This document shows, piece by piece, positions 42,282 to 51,283 of a stretch of DNA of 64,000 nt. Origin of the DNA: Sphingobacteriales bacterium (lineage in GTDB: Bacteria; Bacteroidota; Bacteroidia; Chitinophagales; Chitinophagaceae); assembly GCA_004144175.1 (NCBI GenBank), contig SEFT01000019.1, forward strand, positions 1 through 64,000. Direction: 5' to 3'. The notes below the pieces were generated by a model. It was not told the DNA's origin. It made no database searches and was given only the letters and a program-made list of their open reading frames with translations. Positions within the stretch are counted from its first letter, which is position 1. Each line of letters opens with the position of its first letter. A program made the translations under genes and the position numbers.

Positions 42282-42306
42282 ATGGAAGATTTTCTATTTA
42301 TTGTTT

Positions 42307-43593
42307 TTACTTCTTCTCAAATTTTATAGGGCTTTGGTTGTTTACCGATATCATATACATGCCCGCCTGTAGCTGCGTCAAGTCTATCTCTTTGCCTGCT
42401 ATCGACTCTTTTCTGATCGTTCTTCCACTCATATCGTAAATCGCCACCTCATTCCTGCTTTCTACTTTTGTTCCCAGGTATAGCTTGTTTGTCGCAGGGT
42501 TAGGATAGATAGATATGGCAGGCACGTTATTAGCGGTTATATTCTCAATACTCAGGGTCGGGTCTTTAAAAATGTATCGCTGTTCCGCTCGTGTATCATA
42601 GGCTGTTCCGGTCCAGAAGTAAGAGAAGGCACTATCTGCTTCATTATCGCCGCCATATTCTATATCCAGTTTGTAGTCGGGTATCAGCTGCGTAGAGTCA
42701 ATAGTATTCTGTATCCATCTTTTCCATCCTTTTAGCTGCCCATCGGTGCGGTACTCCTGCACTATCTCCTCAATTGGCTCCCATACGCTGCCCGGCGACT
42801 CCTGCGACACGCTGCGGAAGCTCACTACCTGGTTGCTGCTATTGTAGGTATATATCAGGCTGTCACCAACACGTACGCCATTGCCATCATAGAAAATGCG
42901 GTACGTACTTAATGTGTTTCCAGCTTTATCCGTATGTATATATCCGGTATCCAGCTGGCTATTGGTGCCGTATACAAATGCACTAGTCACGTTTATGACT
43001 GTATCGCTTACATAAGTATAGCTGCTCCAGTATCGGAAGAATCCATAGTTGGCTGAGTCAAAGATTCTTCTTTTCTGGGTGTCATACTTCATGAGTCGCC
43101 TGCCTAGTACGGTATAGTTGCTGGTGCCCGAGGGTGCCTGCTCTTCTATTACTTCCTCCAGGTTATTATTCACATCATAGTTAAACGATTGCCTTACATC
43201 AGTAATGGTAGGATTGGCTGCATTCTTTCTCGCATTCTTTATCTGGAAGAACTTGTTTGCTGAATTCATAGTGAATGTGTAGTTGAAACTCGATTCTACA
43301 TCCCATGCGCCAGTATTCTCGTTCCAGCTGTCGACCTCTAGCCGGGAGAAATGGCCTGCTGTGTTCTTTTCGCTGTAGTAGCGGCGAAAGTTCTCCCAAT
43401 TGTCTTTACTAACATCCGGGCGATACTGGCGTAGTATAAAAGGATGATTATCGCGGAGCTGATCGAAGTACATATAGGGGCGCTCCAGCGGGTTGCCTAT
43501 AAAATCTTTTCCGGATTCCAATCTGTTTTGGGCTTGCAATGAAAGCGCGCATCCGGCGCTGAGGAGGGTAAGCAGTAGTTTTGGTTTGTGCAT
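42307..43593 (-). CDS. secreted T9SS cargo protein, relative of the 40582 protein
   Basis: A 428-residue secreted protein with signal MHKPKLLLTLLSAGCALSLQ and a type A T9SS sorting domain at the end (SIYPNPATNKLYLGT, EVAIYDMSGRTIRKE, GMYMISVN, IKFEKK). The middle has loosely repeated W- and Y-rich strands (WNENTGAWDVESSFNYTF, YSSSNQVVSF-like and LDIEYGG) of the same kind as in the convergent gene at 40582, suggesting the two are distant relatives. It should be displayed or released at the cell surface. Function is unknown. The gene stands alone with its own terminator. Confidence 0.85.
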   Translation of the reverse strand: MHKPKLLLTLLSAGCALSLQAQNRLESGKDFIGNPLERPYMYFDQLRDNHPFILRQYRPDVSKDNWENFRRYYSEKNTAGHFSRLEVDSWNENTGAWDVESSFNYTFTMNSANKFFQIKNARKNAANPTITDVRQSFNYDVNNNLEEVIEEQAPSGTSNYTVLGRRLMKYDTQKRRIFDSANYGFFRYWSSYTYVSDTVINVTSAFVYGTNSQLDTGYIHTDKAGNTLSTYRIFYDGNGVRVGDSLIYTYNSSNQVVSFRSVSQESPGSVWEPIEEIVQEYRTDGQLKGWKRWIQNTIDSTQLIPDYKLDIEYGGDNEADSAFSYFWTGTAYDTRAEQRYIFKDPTLSIENITANNVPAISIYPNPATNKLYLGTKVESRNEVAIYDMSGRTIRKESIAGKEIDLTQLQAGMYMISVNNQSPIKFEKK

Positions 43594-43858
43594 GATATGA
43601 AAATGAAATTTGGGAGGCGAATGTAGGATGTCGGTTGCGTCTGATTTTCAGGATATTGTCAAGCGGGCTAAGTTTTGACACAGCTGTGTGATAAGTGTGG
43701 GTTCGTTTAATATCGGGTTAAAAACTGAATGCAGCTATATATGGAACACGTGTTATGCGAGTGCGTTAGTTTATTACGAATCTTACTTTGAAATACTACC
43801 ATCCCATCCGTTTTTTCAGTAGTTTCGCGCGCACAGTTTTCAAAAAAATCAAAAGAAC

Positions 43859-45130
43859 ATGACTCCTCAGAAAATTACAATGGGGGCCGACGGAAAGTTG
43901 AATGTCCCGGATTGCCCTATTATCCCGTTCATTGAAGGCGATGGTATAGGTCCGGACGTTTGGCATGCCAGCAAGCTGGTACTCGACGCGGCTGTAGAGA
44001 AGTGTTATAACGGCAAGAAGAAGATAGAGTGGAAAGAAATACTGGCAGGTGAAAAAGCCTTTAACCAAACAGGCCAGTGGCTGCCACCCGAAACGCTGGA
44101 AATTGCAAAGGAGTACATCGTTTCAATAAAAGGGCCGCTTACTACACCTGTAGGTGGTGGTATCCGTTCGCTGAACGTGGCTATGCGCCAGGAGCTGGAC
44201 CTGTACGTTTGTCTTCGCCCCGTACAGTGGTTCCAGGGGGTGCCTTCACCGGTAGTACATCCTGAGAAGGTGGATATGGTCATCTTCCGCGAGAACACCG
44301 AAGACATTTATGCAGGTATCGAATTTCATTACGAAAGCGAAGAAGCAAAGAAACTGTTGAAATTCCTGACTGAAGAAATGGGTGCGGGCAAGAAGATTCG
44401 TTTCCCGGAGACCTCTTCTTTCGGTATCAAGCCGGTTTCAAAAGATGGTTCTGAGCGCCTGGTAAGGGCTGCTATACAGTATGCTATCGAGCATCGCCGT
44501 ACTTCTGTAGCGCTGGTACACAAGGGCAACATTATGAAGTTCACCGAAGGTGGCTTTAAGATGTGGGGCTACGAGCTGGCACAGCGCGAGTTTGGCGACA
44601 AAGTATACACCTGGGAGCAGTGGGAGAAAACGAAGAAAGACAGTGGTGAGGAAGCAGCCAACAACGAAATGAAAAAAGCGCAGGTAGACGGTAAGATCAT
44701 CATCAAAGACGTAATTGCCGACAACTTCCTGCAGCAGATACTGCTTGCGCCGCAAGACTACTCTGTAGTAGCTACGCTCAACCTAAATGGCGACTACATA
44801 TCTGATGCGCTGGCTGCGGCTGTAGGTGGCATAGGTATAGCGCCGGGTGCTAACATCAACTACAAAACGGGTTATGCGGTATTTGAGGCTACACACGGTA
44901 CTGCACCGCGTTTTGCCAATACCGATACCATGAATCCATCGTCGCTGCTGCTGAGTGGTGTAATGATGCTGGAGTACATGGGATGGCACGAGCCAGCCAA
45001 CTGCATACTGGAAGCATTGAAGACTACCATTAAGCGCAAACGTGTAACGGTCGACTTCTACAACCTGATGCATGATGCAACCTTGCTGAAGACAAGCGAG
45101 TTTGCACAGGAACTGGTTAAGAATATATAA
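43859..45130 (+). CDS. icd: isocitrate dehydrogenase (NADP type)
   Basis: A 423-residue enzyme of the TCA cycle that oxidises isocitrate to 2-oxoglutarate and CO2. The isocitrate-binding RSLNVAMR (103-110), the phosphorylation/substrate Ser104, [15 protein letters not shown] and the metal-binding [17 protein letters not shown] blocks are visible, and the coenzyme-binding GTAPRFA region matches the bacterial homodimeric enzyme. NADP use is inferred from this class. It is followed by deoC after 5 bp. A 265-bp gap before it is AT-rich with no certain promoter. Confidence 0.96.
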   Translation: MTPQKITMGADGKLNVPDCPIIPFIEGDGIGPDVWHASKLVLDAAVEKCYNGKKKIEWKEILAGEKAFNQTGQWLPPETLEIAKEYIVSIKGPLTTPVGGGIRSLNVAMRQELDLYVCLRPVQWFQGVPSPVVHPEKVDMVIFRENTEDIYAGIEFHYESEEAKKLLKFLTEEMGAGKKIRFPETSSFGIKPVSKDGSERLVRAAIQYAIEHRRTSVALVHKGNIMKFTEGGFKMWGYELAQREFGDKVYTWEQWEKTKKDSGEEAANNEMKKAQVDGKIIIKDVIADNFLQQILLAPQDYSVVATLNLNGDYISDALAAAVGGIGIAPGANINYKTGYAVFEATHGTAPRFANTDTMNPSSLLLSGVMMLEYMGWHEPANCILEALKTTIKRKRVTVDFYNLMHDATLLKTSEFAQELVKNI

Positions 45131-45135
45131 GCTGT

Positions 45136-45804
45136 ATGGCTTTTGATATTGCCCCCTACATCGACCATACGGTACTGAAGCCTACAACAGTAGATGCAGA
45201 TATCGTAAGGTTGTGCGAAGAGGCAAAGAACAATAAGTTTGCAGCAGTATGTGTACCGCCTTATTTTATAAATAAGGCGGTATCTTTTTTAGAAGGCAGC
45301 AGTGTCAAAGTGACTACCGTTATTGGATTTCCATTTGGCTATAGCAGTACAGGGTCAAAGCTGGAAGAGATAACGCAAGCAATAGCCGATGGCGCAGATG
45401 AGCTGGATATCGTTCACAACATGGCTGCGTTGAAAATTAGAGACTACAATACGCTGGAGGAAGAAATGTCTCAGTGTGTAGCGCTGGCTCATAGCGAAGG
45501 AAAGGTGGTGAAAGTGATCATAGAAAGCGGCGTATTGACGGATGCGGAGGTTATCCATTGCTGCAAACTTTACGCAAGCCTGAATGTCGATTTTGTAAAG
45601 ACATCCACAGGTTATGCGGAGACAGGCGCTACTGCACATGCCGTAAGGCTGATGCGTGCCAACCTGCCCGTAAATATTGCCATTAAAGCATCGGGTGGTA
45701 TTCGTAACTTTACCTTTGCTAAAGAGCTGATAGCTGCAGGTGCTACAAGGCTAGGCTGCTCTGCCGGTATGCAGATATTGGAGGAAAGTAAAATGGCTGA
45801 ATAA
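45136..45804 (+). CDS. deoC: deoxyribose-phosphate aldolase
   Basis: A 222-residue class I aldolase that splits 2-deoxyribose 5-phosphate to acetaldehyde and glyceraldehyde 3-phosphate in nucleoside salvage. The Schiff-base Lys155 lies in DFVKTSTGY, Asp91 in ELDIVHNM, and the phosphate-binding IKASGGIRNF near residue 186. Length matches DeoC. It starts 5 bp after icd and ends 2 bp before the SPOR-protein gene, so the four genes icd, deoC, SPOR and M20 form a compact cluster with no obvious shared pathway. Confidence 0.96.
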   Translation: MAFDIAPYIDHTVLKPTTVDADIVRLCEEAKNNKFAAVCVPPYFINKAVSFLEGSSVKVTTVIGFPFGYSSTGSKLEEITQAIADGADELDIVHNMAALKIRDYNTLEEEMSQCVALAHSEGKVVKVIIESGVLTDAEVIHCCKLYASLNVDFVKTSTGYAETGATAHAVRLMRANLPVNIAIKASGGIRNFTFAKELIAAGATRLGCSAGMQILEESKMAE

Positions 45805-45806
45805 GT

Positions 45807-46259
45807 ATGAAGAAGATAAGGGACATTGGTATGGCTATTCTTTTGTTGTGCATTGGCAACAATGCCATTGCACAGAGAATGAAAGTACAGGATAATTTAC
45901 CCGCCGAAACGGAAATACCTACCGGTGTCATTGTCCATTCTGACCCCAGGCTGGCTATACTGGAGCGCAAGCACCGCAATATACAGTTGGGTGTTATCCG
46001 CTCAGGCCGTGGTTATCGTGTACAGATATACAATGGAAACGACCGAAATAAAGCCAACCAGATAAAGGTCGATTTTATGCGCCGCTTCCCGGGCGTGCGT
46101 ACTTATCTCACATATGTACAGCCACAGTTTCGGGTAAAGGTGGGCGACTACCGTGGCCGCGATGAGGCACAGCAGATGTATAACCAGGTATCCGGCTTCT
46201 ACAACCCCAGCATGATCGTACCTGATATTATTGTTATCAATACCCTGAAAGATGATTGA
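45807..46259 (+). CDS. exported SPOR-domain protein
   Basis: A 150-residue protein with a Sec signal (MKKIRDIGMAILLLCIGNNAIA) and a SPOR-like peptidoglycan-binding fold over about residues 68-142, seen as GYRVQIYNGNDRNKANQIK and FRVKVGDYRGRDEAQQMYNQ, which repeat the beta-alpha-beta pattern. It is likely periplasmic and may bind denuded glycan strands during division. It overlaps the M20 gene downstream by 8 bp and lies 2 bp after deoC. The role in relation to these neighbours is unclear. Confidence 0.85.
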   Translation: MKKIRDIGMAILLLCIGNNAIAQRMKVQDNLPAETEIPTGVIVHSDPRLAILERKHRNIQLGVIRSGRGYRVQIYNGNDRNKANQIKVDFMRRFPGVRTYLTYVQPQFRVKVGDYRGRDEAQQMYNQVSGFYNPSMIVPDIIVINTLKDD

Positions 46260-47442
46260 TCAAATACGCGAAAAAGCGGCGGCTTACTTCCCCGAAGTAC
46301 AGGCCATACGCCATCATATACACAGCAACCCGGAGCTATCGTTCCAGGAGCACAATACAGCAGCATATATCTCATCGCGCCTTACAGAATGGGGCGTTAA
46401 GCATATTGCGGGCATTGCCGGTACAGGTATCGCTGCTATCATAGAAGGTAATAACCCCGGCAAGCGTTGTATAGCGCTACGTGCTGATATGGATGCGCTG
46501 CCGATACAGGAACTCAATGAAACGCCCTATCGTTCGCAGAATGCAGGCGTCATGCACGCCTGCGGACACGATGTGCACAGTAGCTGCCTGCTGGGCGTGG
46601 CTAAGATTATGCACGAGCTGAGAGAGGAGTGGGAGGGTACACTAAAATTGATCTTCCAGCCGGGTGAGGAGAAGCACCCTGGCGGTGCCAGCCTGATGAT
46701 AGCCGATGGCGTACTGGAAAATCCCAAGCCGGAAGCCATACTAGCACTACATGTCTATCCGCATCTGCCTGTGGGCACAGCAGGCTTCAGGGCAGGGCAG
46801 TACATGGCCAGCGCCGATGAAATATACATTACCATCGAAGGTAAGGGTGGGCACGCTGCACTACCACATCAAACCATCGACCCGATCGCGATAGCCGCTC
46901 ATGTTATTACTGGCCTACAGCAGGTAATATCCCGCAAGGGCAATCCGCTGATACCTTCTGTGCTTACGTTCGGTAAAATAGCAGGTGGTTTCGCAACAAA
47001 TGTGATACCTGATAAGGTTGAGATACTGGGCACGCTCCGCACCATGGACGAAACATGGCGGTACAAAGCGCACGAGCTTATAAAAAAGATAACAGAACAA
47101 ACCTGCGAAGCCTACGGCGCTACGGCAACGGTAGAGATACCTATTGGATATCCTTCGCTGTTCAATGATCCTGTACTTACCATGCATGCCGAAGGCTGGG
47201 CGAGGGAATACATGGGCGGCGAGAATGTACATACGCTGGATATGCGTATGGCAGCGGAAGACTTCAGCTTCTATACGCACCACGTACCCGGCTGTTTTTT
47301 CCGTATCGGTACCAACCGTAATAATGAAGAATTTACAGCACCCGTACACAATGCCCGTTTTGATATAGACGAGCATGCACTGCAAGTAGGTGTCGGCCTC
47401 ATGGCATGGTGTGCTTACAATGCTGTTAGCGGTAATAGATAA
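46252..47442 (+). CDS. M20-family amidohydrolase
   Basis: A 396-residue metallopeptidase-like amidohydrolase of the M20D group (hippurate hydrolase, N-acyl amino acid amidohydrolase and indole-acetyl hydrolase relatives). Metal-site residues are visible in ADMDALP (79-85), MHACGHDVH (101-109) with Cys104 and His106, and PGEEKHPGG (Glu pair near 137). The dimerisation domain lies between about 190 and 300, and HNARFDIDE near the end holds the last ligand. It cleaves an amide bond of an N-acyl amino acid or similar; the exact substrate is unknown. The ATG overlaps the SPOR gene by 8 bp. Confidence 0.93.
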   Translation: MIDQIREKAAAYFPEVQAIRHHIHSNPELSFQEHNTAAYISSRLTEWGVKHIAGIAGTGIAAIIEGNNPGKRCIALRADMDALPIQELNETPYRSQNAGVMHACGHDVHSSCLLGVAKIMHELREEWEGTLKLIFQPGEEKHPGGASLMIADGVLENPKPEAILALHVYPHLPVGTAGFRAGQYMASADEIYITIEGKGGHAALPHQTIDPIAIAAHVITGLQQVISRKGNPLIPSVLTFGKIAGGFATNVIPDKVEILGTLRTMDETWRYKAHELIKKITEQTCEAYGATATVEIPIGYPSLFNDPVLTMHAEGWAREYMGGENVHTLDMRMAAEDFSFYTHHVPGCFFRIGTNRNNEEFTAPVHNARFDIDEHALQVGVGLMAWCAYNAVSGNR

Positions 47443-47461
47443 TACTAACTCGTAAAAAAGA

Positions 47462-47496
47462 AAACGGGCAAGGCTCGATAAAAGCCTTGCCCGTTT
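47462..47496. terminator. terminator between the M20 and the 47517 gene
   Basis: A perfect 14-bp stem (47462-47475 with 47483-47496; core CGGGCAAGGCT/AGCCTTGCCCG) between convergent genes, with A/T ends suited to both directions. Confidence 0.9.
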
Positions 47497-47516
47497 GCCA
47501 TAATAGCAAGTACATA

Positions 47517-47783
47517 CTAAAAGTGAACATCGATAATGGCGTTCAGCGGAATGGTGGTACCGCCCTTTAGCTGCAGGTAGTTTTCCGTTACAGACCATAC
47601 CGTAGTAGATACACTACGCGGGCCTTGTGTCGTTTCAAAAGTAATACTGGTTTTGCCTTTAAATTCATTCCCCAGACGAGCCGCATAATTCAGGTCCTTA
47701 CTCCACATTTCTGTATTGTCTACAAAGGCGGGAACGATCTTGTACTGCTGTATTTCTTCTTTTGGGATTAAAGTGGCATTCAT
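47517..47783 (-). CDS. small hypothetical protein
   Basis: An 88-residue protein from ATG 47783 (MNATLIPKEEIQQYKIVPAF); a GTG codon just before was rejected. The sequence is mixed alpha/beta with FKGKTSITFETTQGPRSVST, WSVTENYLQLKGG and IPLNAIIDVHF, compatible with a small beta-barrel or PH-like fold. It is short, soluble and without signal peptide. Conserved hypothetical proteins of this type occur in Bacteroidota, but I cannot name a family. It lies between two strong terminators, so it is an independent transcript. Confidence 0.7.
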   Translation of the reverse strand: MNATLIPKEEIQQYKIVPAFVDNTEMWSKDLNYAARLGNEFKGKTSITFETTQGPRSVSTTVWSVTENYLQLKGGTTIPLNAIIDVHF

Positions 47784-47830
47784 CACTATTAAAACTTTTA
47801 GTTACTCTAAATTTACACATTTTTGAAATA

Positions 47831-47867
47831 AAAAAAGCCTGTGGTTTCAGCGACCACAGGCTTTTTT
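47831..47867 (-). terminator. terminator of the candidate zinc-uptake operon
   Basis: A perfect 15-bp stem (47831-47845 with 47853-47867; core AGCCTGTGGT/ACCACAGGCT) with A/T-rich ends, 34 bp past the stop of the lipoprotein gene. Confidence 0.9.
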
Positions 47868-47901
47868 ACATTTTATTTTATAGCACAAAAACGCTGCCAA
47901 A

Positions 47902-48474
47902 TTATCTTATCCGTACGTTAAATACCGCCTGCATATCCGTTTCTCCACCCGCAGCTGCTGGCGTAGCTGCGGCCTTATCTGTCGGCTGATGTTTCAATGT
48001 GACAGTCATGGTACCTGTACCGCTGGCTGTTGTTTTAAACCCTACAGTGTGATTAAATGGCTTGCCCGCGTTGTCCTTACTGCCATCTGTTATGGCAATA
48101 GATCCTGCACCCGATGTCGGGTTAGATTCGTAAAGGAAAAGATGTTCGTCTTTTTCTGCTATCACTTCGCTGGTAATGTTCTCTGCGGGATTTTCCTTTT
48201 CATTCAGTACTTGTATCTCCACATTGTAGCTGGTATTGGTATCGAGTATCAGCGAGTCTTTCGTTACAAGGCCGGGCGTCGGTGTTTCAAATCCGTTTTC
48301 CACTCTATAGCTAAAGCTTTGATTGAAACCTTTAGCATTGGTGACGTTCAATTTTACGGTTGTTATCAGTTCCTGCTCTTCAGGCTCCGGAACTTCTACT
48401 TTTTTGTTGCAAGATGCAAAGACAGAGATGAGTGTAATAAAGGCAAATACGATGTAAAGATTGTTACGTTTCAT
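47902..48474 (-). CDS. lipoprotein of the candidate zinc-uptake set
   Basis: A 190-residue lipoprotein (MKRNNLYIVFAFITLISVFA, lipobox FASC). After an acidic linker (EVPEPEEQE) comes one beta-sandwich-like domain (about 38-190) with KLNVTNAKGFNQSFSYRVEN, SYNVEIQVLNE and NHTVGFKTTASGTGTMTVTL. It is 29 bp downstream of the TonB receptor and is co-directional. Small lipoproteins of this kind are common beside TonB receptors for metal or small ligands in Bacteroidota, so it may be a surface-exposed partner. No ligand residues can be assigned. Confidence 0.8.
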   Translation of the reverse strand: MKRNNLYIVFAFITLISVFASCNKKVEVPEPEEQELITTVKLNVTNAKGFNQSFSYRVENGFETPTPGLVTKDSLILDTNTSYNVEIQVLNEKENPAENITSEVIAEKDEHLFLYESNPTSGAGSIAITDGSKDNAGKPFNHTVGFKTTASGTGTMTVTLKHQPTDKAAATPAAAGGETDMQAVFNVRIR

Positions 48475-48503
48475 TTTTTGTTTTTTGAAAGATTGTTAAT
48501 AGA

Positions 48504-50819
48504 TCATTTTGAATTAAAAGGTACGCGCAGGCGTACTGCTACATTTCGGCCCTGCTGGTCCAGGAAGTACCGGAAGGCATCCATGTAGTCTCGGTAAGTA
48601 CTGTTGAGCGCATTGTACACCGAAACACTCAGGTATACAGGTTGCCCCTTGTAGGACATTTGTACTCCGCTTTCAAAATCGACCAGACTATATGTATCGG
48701 GCGGCAGGGGGTAATCTATAGTCGAGAAATTACCCGGTATGCGTACCTGCTGCAATACCACGCGCCCTGTTACACCAACATAAAATTGTTTAAAGAACTC
48801 ATTGATGTCGGTAGTGAACTTTGTAGTTGTAGCTGCACGGTCAGATGGCATTTGTATCAGCCAATCACGTTTTTTAAGGTCTTCGGCACGTAAGAACGAT
48901 GCCTTAACAGTTGATTGCAGGTACTTGTTCCAGTTATACGTAACCATTGCATCGGAACCATTCAGCAGCGCATTGGTCTGTTGATAATTGAATGACTTGA
49001 AAAAGCCGCGGATTGTCTGAATCGGCGTGCCGGGGTTCAGATATATGTAGTCGTTGATGTACTGCATATACACCGATATGTCGAACCTTAGCTTATCTTT
49101 TATTTCGTGATGCGCTTCAAAGTTGACATGGTAGGCCTGCTCCGGCTTCAGTGTTTTATTACCCAGTTCTATACGTGCCGCGCTGTGGTGAAGCCCTGCG
49201 CTGAAAAGCTCGTTGGGCTGTGGTGCGCGCCATGCGTTAGATAGGGTCAGGCTCCAGTTCCAGGTATCATTGTACTGATGCTTGAAGCCAAGGGTGCCCG
49301 ACACGTTATTAAAATCGAATGCGTATCGTACTACGCGCTGGTCGGCACCTTCGGGGTTAAACACCTCGTAGGTACGGCTGTCGTATCTCAGGCCGCCTTC
49401 CAACGTCCAGTTTTTACCTCTGTATCGTTCTATGGCATAAAATGCGCCGTTGAAAGAACGGAAGTTAGGAATGAACAAACGGTCGCCCGGCTGAAAGAAG
49501 TTCTCCTGATAAAAGCCGTCGATACCTATACTGCCGCTCAGGTTCTGCCATTGCCTGTGGTCAAAGTTGGCATTGAGCGATTGTGTATTCAATGTCAGGT
49601 TAAGCTGGGCATTACTTCTGTCTATACGCACTACGTCATACTCCTGCCTGTAGTTGTGCTGGTACGCATGGGTCACATTTAGTACACCATACTTTGTTTC
49701 TACCAGTAGCTTTGTCTTCAGCAAGTCGTGCTTTACACGTTGCATGGGGCGTGCTATATCGTAGGTGAAACCGGCTTTTACCAGCGGCACCGGGCTTTCA
49801 ATCGCAGCCATCAGGTCTTCCTGGTTGCCGGTGTGTGCGCCACGGTATACAGCTAGTTTGGTGTCGAAGTGGCTATAAAAGGTCTCGAGGCTGTAGTGAC
49901 GTTTTTTCCAACCCGCTGCCACCGAGTAGTTCTTTTCTTCCACACCGCTGTTAGCCACCCAGCTATCGGGCGTAGGGTAGTTGCCGCCTTTACGGAAGGT
50001 CCCTTGCAAGCGGACGGTCAACGCTGGCAGCTCTTTAAAGTTATGCTCTGCCATTGCCGATAACGCGCCCATTCTATTGTTGCTGAACCCTGCAAGGTTT
50101 ACTTCGCCGTCTGTGCCGGGCTTGGTGCGGAGTGGGGCAGGTTCTACCAGTACCACTCCTGCTATGGCATCGGTACCGTAGCGTACACCTGCAGCGCCCT
50201 TCACCACCGTCACGTTATTCGCCAGAAAAGGGTCGATGTTAGGAGCATGTTCGCCGCCCCATTGTTGATCTTCCTGGCGCACGCCATTATTTAGCAGTAC
50301 GATCCTATTGCTGTGCATGCCATGTATAACCGGCTTCGATATCGTACCTCCGTTCGAGAGCATGGATACGCCGTTTACGGTCTGGAGCATTTCAGTCAGC
50401 GTCCTGCCGCTGTTAGCAGCAATAGCTTCCTTATTCAACTGCTCTTTGTTTTGTATCAGCGATACATGCGTGCGCTCATCCTGTATGCTTACTTCATGAA
50501 GCATATGCTCTACGTGTACCAGCTTAAAACGGAGGTCAGCCTTGCCCGTAATGTTGATCACCTCTACATAATGCTCATAACCAAAAGCATGAATATGAAA
50601 AGTGTAGTTACCCGCACACAGGTCGCGTATCATTACCTTCCCATCTTCGCCTACCTGGTAGTCCTTCTCCAATTCGTCAATGTGGATGACGGCGGGATAT
50701 ATGGCTTCCAGGTTATGCTTCTCTATAAGTGCGGCGGTAACGTATATCTTACAACCGCTCTTTTGGGCATAGGCATGGGTGCATAGCAGCAATAGCAATG
50801 CTACAAATACATTGCGCAT
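48504..50819 (-). CDS. TonB-dependent receptor, ZnuD-like
   Basis: A 771-residue outer-membrane receptor with signal MRNVFVALLLLLCTHAYA, a short carboxypeptidase-like N-terminal domain (20-105), a plug domain (about 130-220) and a barrel. In the plug, the order SKPVIHGMHSNRIVLLNNG, EHAPNIDPF and GAAGVRYGTDAIAG, and a His-containing strand DIARPMQRVKHDLLK in the barrel, resemble the ZnuD zinc receptor layout. The ending VAVRLRVPFN fits a last barrel strand. It lies between the His-rich small protein upstream and a lipoprotein downstream, which supports a metal role. Zinc is inferred; a vitamin or siderophore is not excluded. Confidence 0.88.
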   Translation of the reverse strand: MRNVFVALLLLLCTHAYAQKSGCKIYVTAALIEKHNLEAIYPAVIHIDELEKDYQVGEDGKVMIRDLCAGNYTFHIHAFGYEHYVEVINITGKADLRFKLVHVEHMLHEVSIQDERTHVSLIQNKEQLNKEAIAANSGRTLTEMLQTVNGVSMLSNGGTISKPVIHGMHSNRIVLLNNGVRQEDQQWGGEHAPNIDPFLANNVTVVKGAAGVRYGTDAIAGVVLVEPAPLRTKPGTDGEVNLAGFSNNRMGALSAMAEHNFKELPALTVRLQGTFRKGGNYPTPDSWVANSGVEEKNYSVAAGWKKRHYSLETFYSHFDTKLAVYRGAHTGNQEDLMAAIESPVPLVKAGFTYDIARPMQRVKHDLLKTKLLVETKYGVLNVTHAYQHNYRQEYDVVRIDRSNAQLNLTLNTQSLNANFDHRQWQNLSGSIGIDGFYQENFFQPGDRLFIPNFRSFNGAFYAIERYRGKNWTLEGGLRYDSRTYEVFNPEGADQRVVRYAFDFNNVSGTLGFKHQYNDTWNWSLTLSNAWRAPQPNELFSAGLHHSAARIELGNKTLKPEQAYHVNFEAHHEIKDKLRFDISVYMQYINDYIYLNPGTPIQTIRGFFKSFNYQQTNALLNGSDAMVTYNWNKYLQSTVKASFLRAEDLKKRDWLIQMPSDRAATTTKFTTDINEFFKQFYVGVTGRVVLQQVRIPGNFSTIDYPLPPDTYSLVDFESGVQMSYKGQPVYLSVSVYNALNSTYRDYMDAFRYFLDQQGRNVAVRLRVPFNSK

Positions 50820-50895
50820 TCGCGTATTATTAAACGTGAATAATACAATAACTCAACTCTGGGTTATTGGGGTAACCTAAAAATATAATTTTCGT

Positions 50896-51264
50896 TTAAT
50901 AAATACTAGCGGGCGGGCCACGAAGAAAAGATGTAAATACAGTGCGCGATGTAAGATGCGCTACAACTGAAGCCTCCTCTCTGGGATAAACAGTTTCGCT
51001 ACGCTCTAATAACAGCGGCAGCGGATTATCTATAAAAGCGGCTAATGTAAAAGAAAGAAAATCGCAGTGATGGTGTTCGGGTTCTATACAAAGGCCATCG
51101 CCATGGTAGGTGTGGACCGTATCGGTATGGTCTGCAAAAAGGTGTATGAACTCTTTAGGCGTACTGCCAAATAACAGCAGTATACCCAGCCATACCGATA
51201 AGACAATATATACGATCCTTTTTAGCAATCCCTGTATATTGATGCAAAGATAGCCATTAACCAA
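50896..51264 (-). CDS. small exported His/Cys-containing protein
   Basis: A 122-residue protein with one N-terminal hydrophobic segment (IVYIVLSVWLGILLLFG) followed by a small domain carrying FADHTDTVHTYHGD, EPEHHHCDFL and a C-terminal stretch without motif. The His cluster HHHC and HxDxH-type spacing look like a metal site. Neither ATG is available: the frame opens at TTG 51264, and TTG 51228 would give a shorter n-region of a signal anchor and may be the real start. It lies 76 bp before the ZnuD-like receptor on the same strand, and similar small proteins accompany such receptors in other Bacteroidota. Confidence 0.7.
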   Translation of the reverse strand: MVNGYLCINIQGLLKRIVYIVLSVWLGILLLFGSTPKEFIHLFADHTDTVHTYHGDGLCIEPEHHHCDFLSFTLAAFIDNPLPLLLERSETVYPREEASVVAHLTSRTVFTSFLRGPPASIY

Positions 51265-51283
51265 TAGTTGTGGTTATGCTTTT

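Larger units (their letters stand above)
41953..42306. other. intergenic region between convergent T9SS cargo genes
   Basis: A 354-bp gap with a terminator at each side (41982-42006 plus; 42253-42281, usable in both directions). The 240 bp between them are AT-rich and contain no convincing gene. A small plus-strand RNA ending at the 42253-42281 hairpin is possible but has no clear promoter. Confidence 0.5.

Noticed and set aside
42202-42372. 56-codon plus-strand frame with a hydrophobic start (MVIGFIGAGLFTGWLSSK)
   Set aside because: It includes a bidirectional terminator and runs into the opposite-strand T9SS gene, so coding is unlikely.
43594-43858. Possible promoter TAGTTTCG (43820-43827) before icd
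   Set aside because: One mismatch in the -7 element and the nearest TTTG is 29 bp upstream, too far for the usual 19-bp spacing.
46915-47598. 227-codon minus-strand frame over the M20 gene
   Set aside because: Antisense to a well-supported amidohydrolase and running over a perfect terminator; Cys/Tyr-rich shadow composition.
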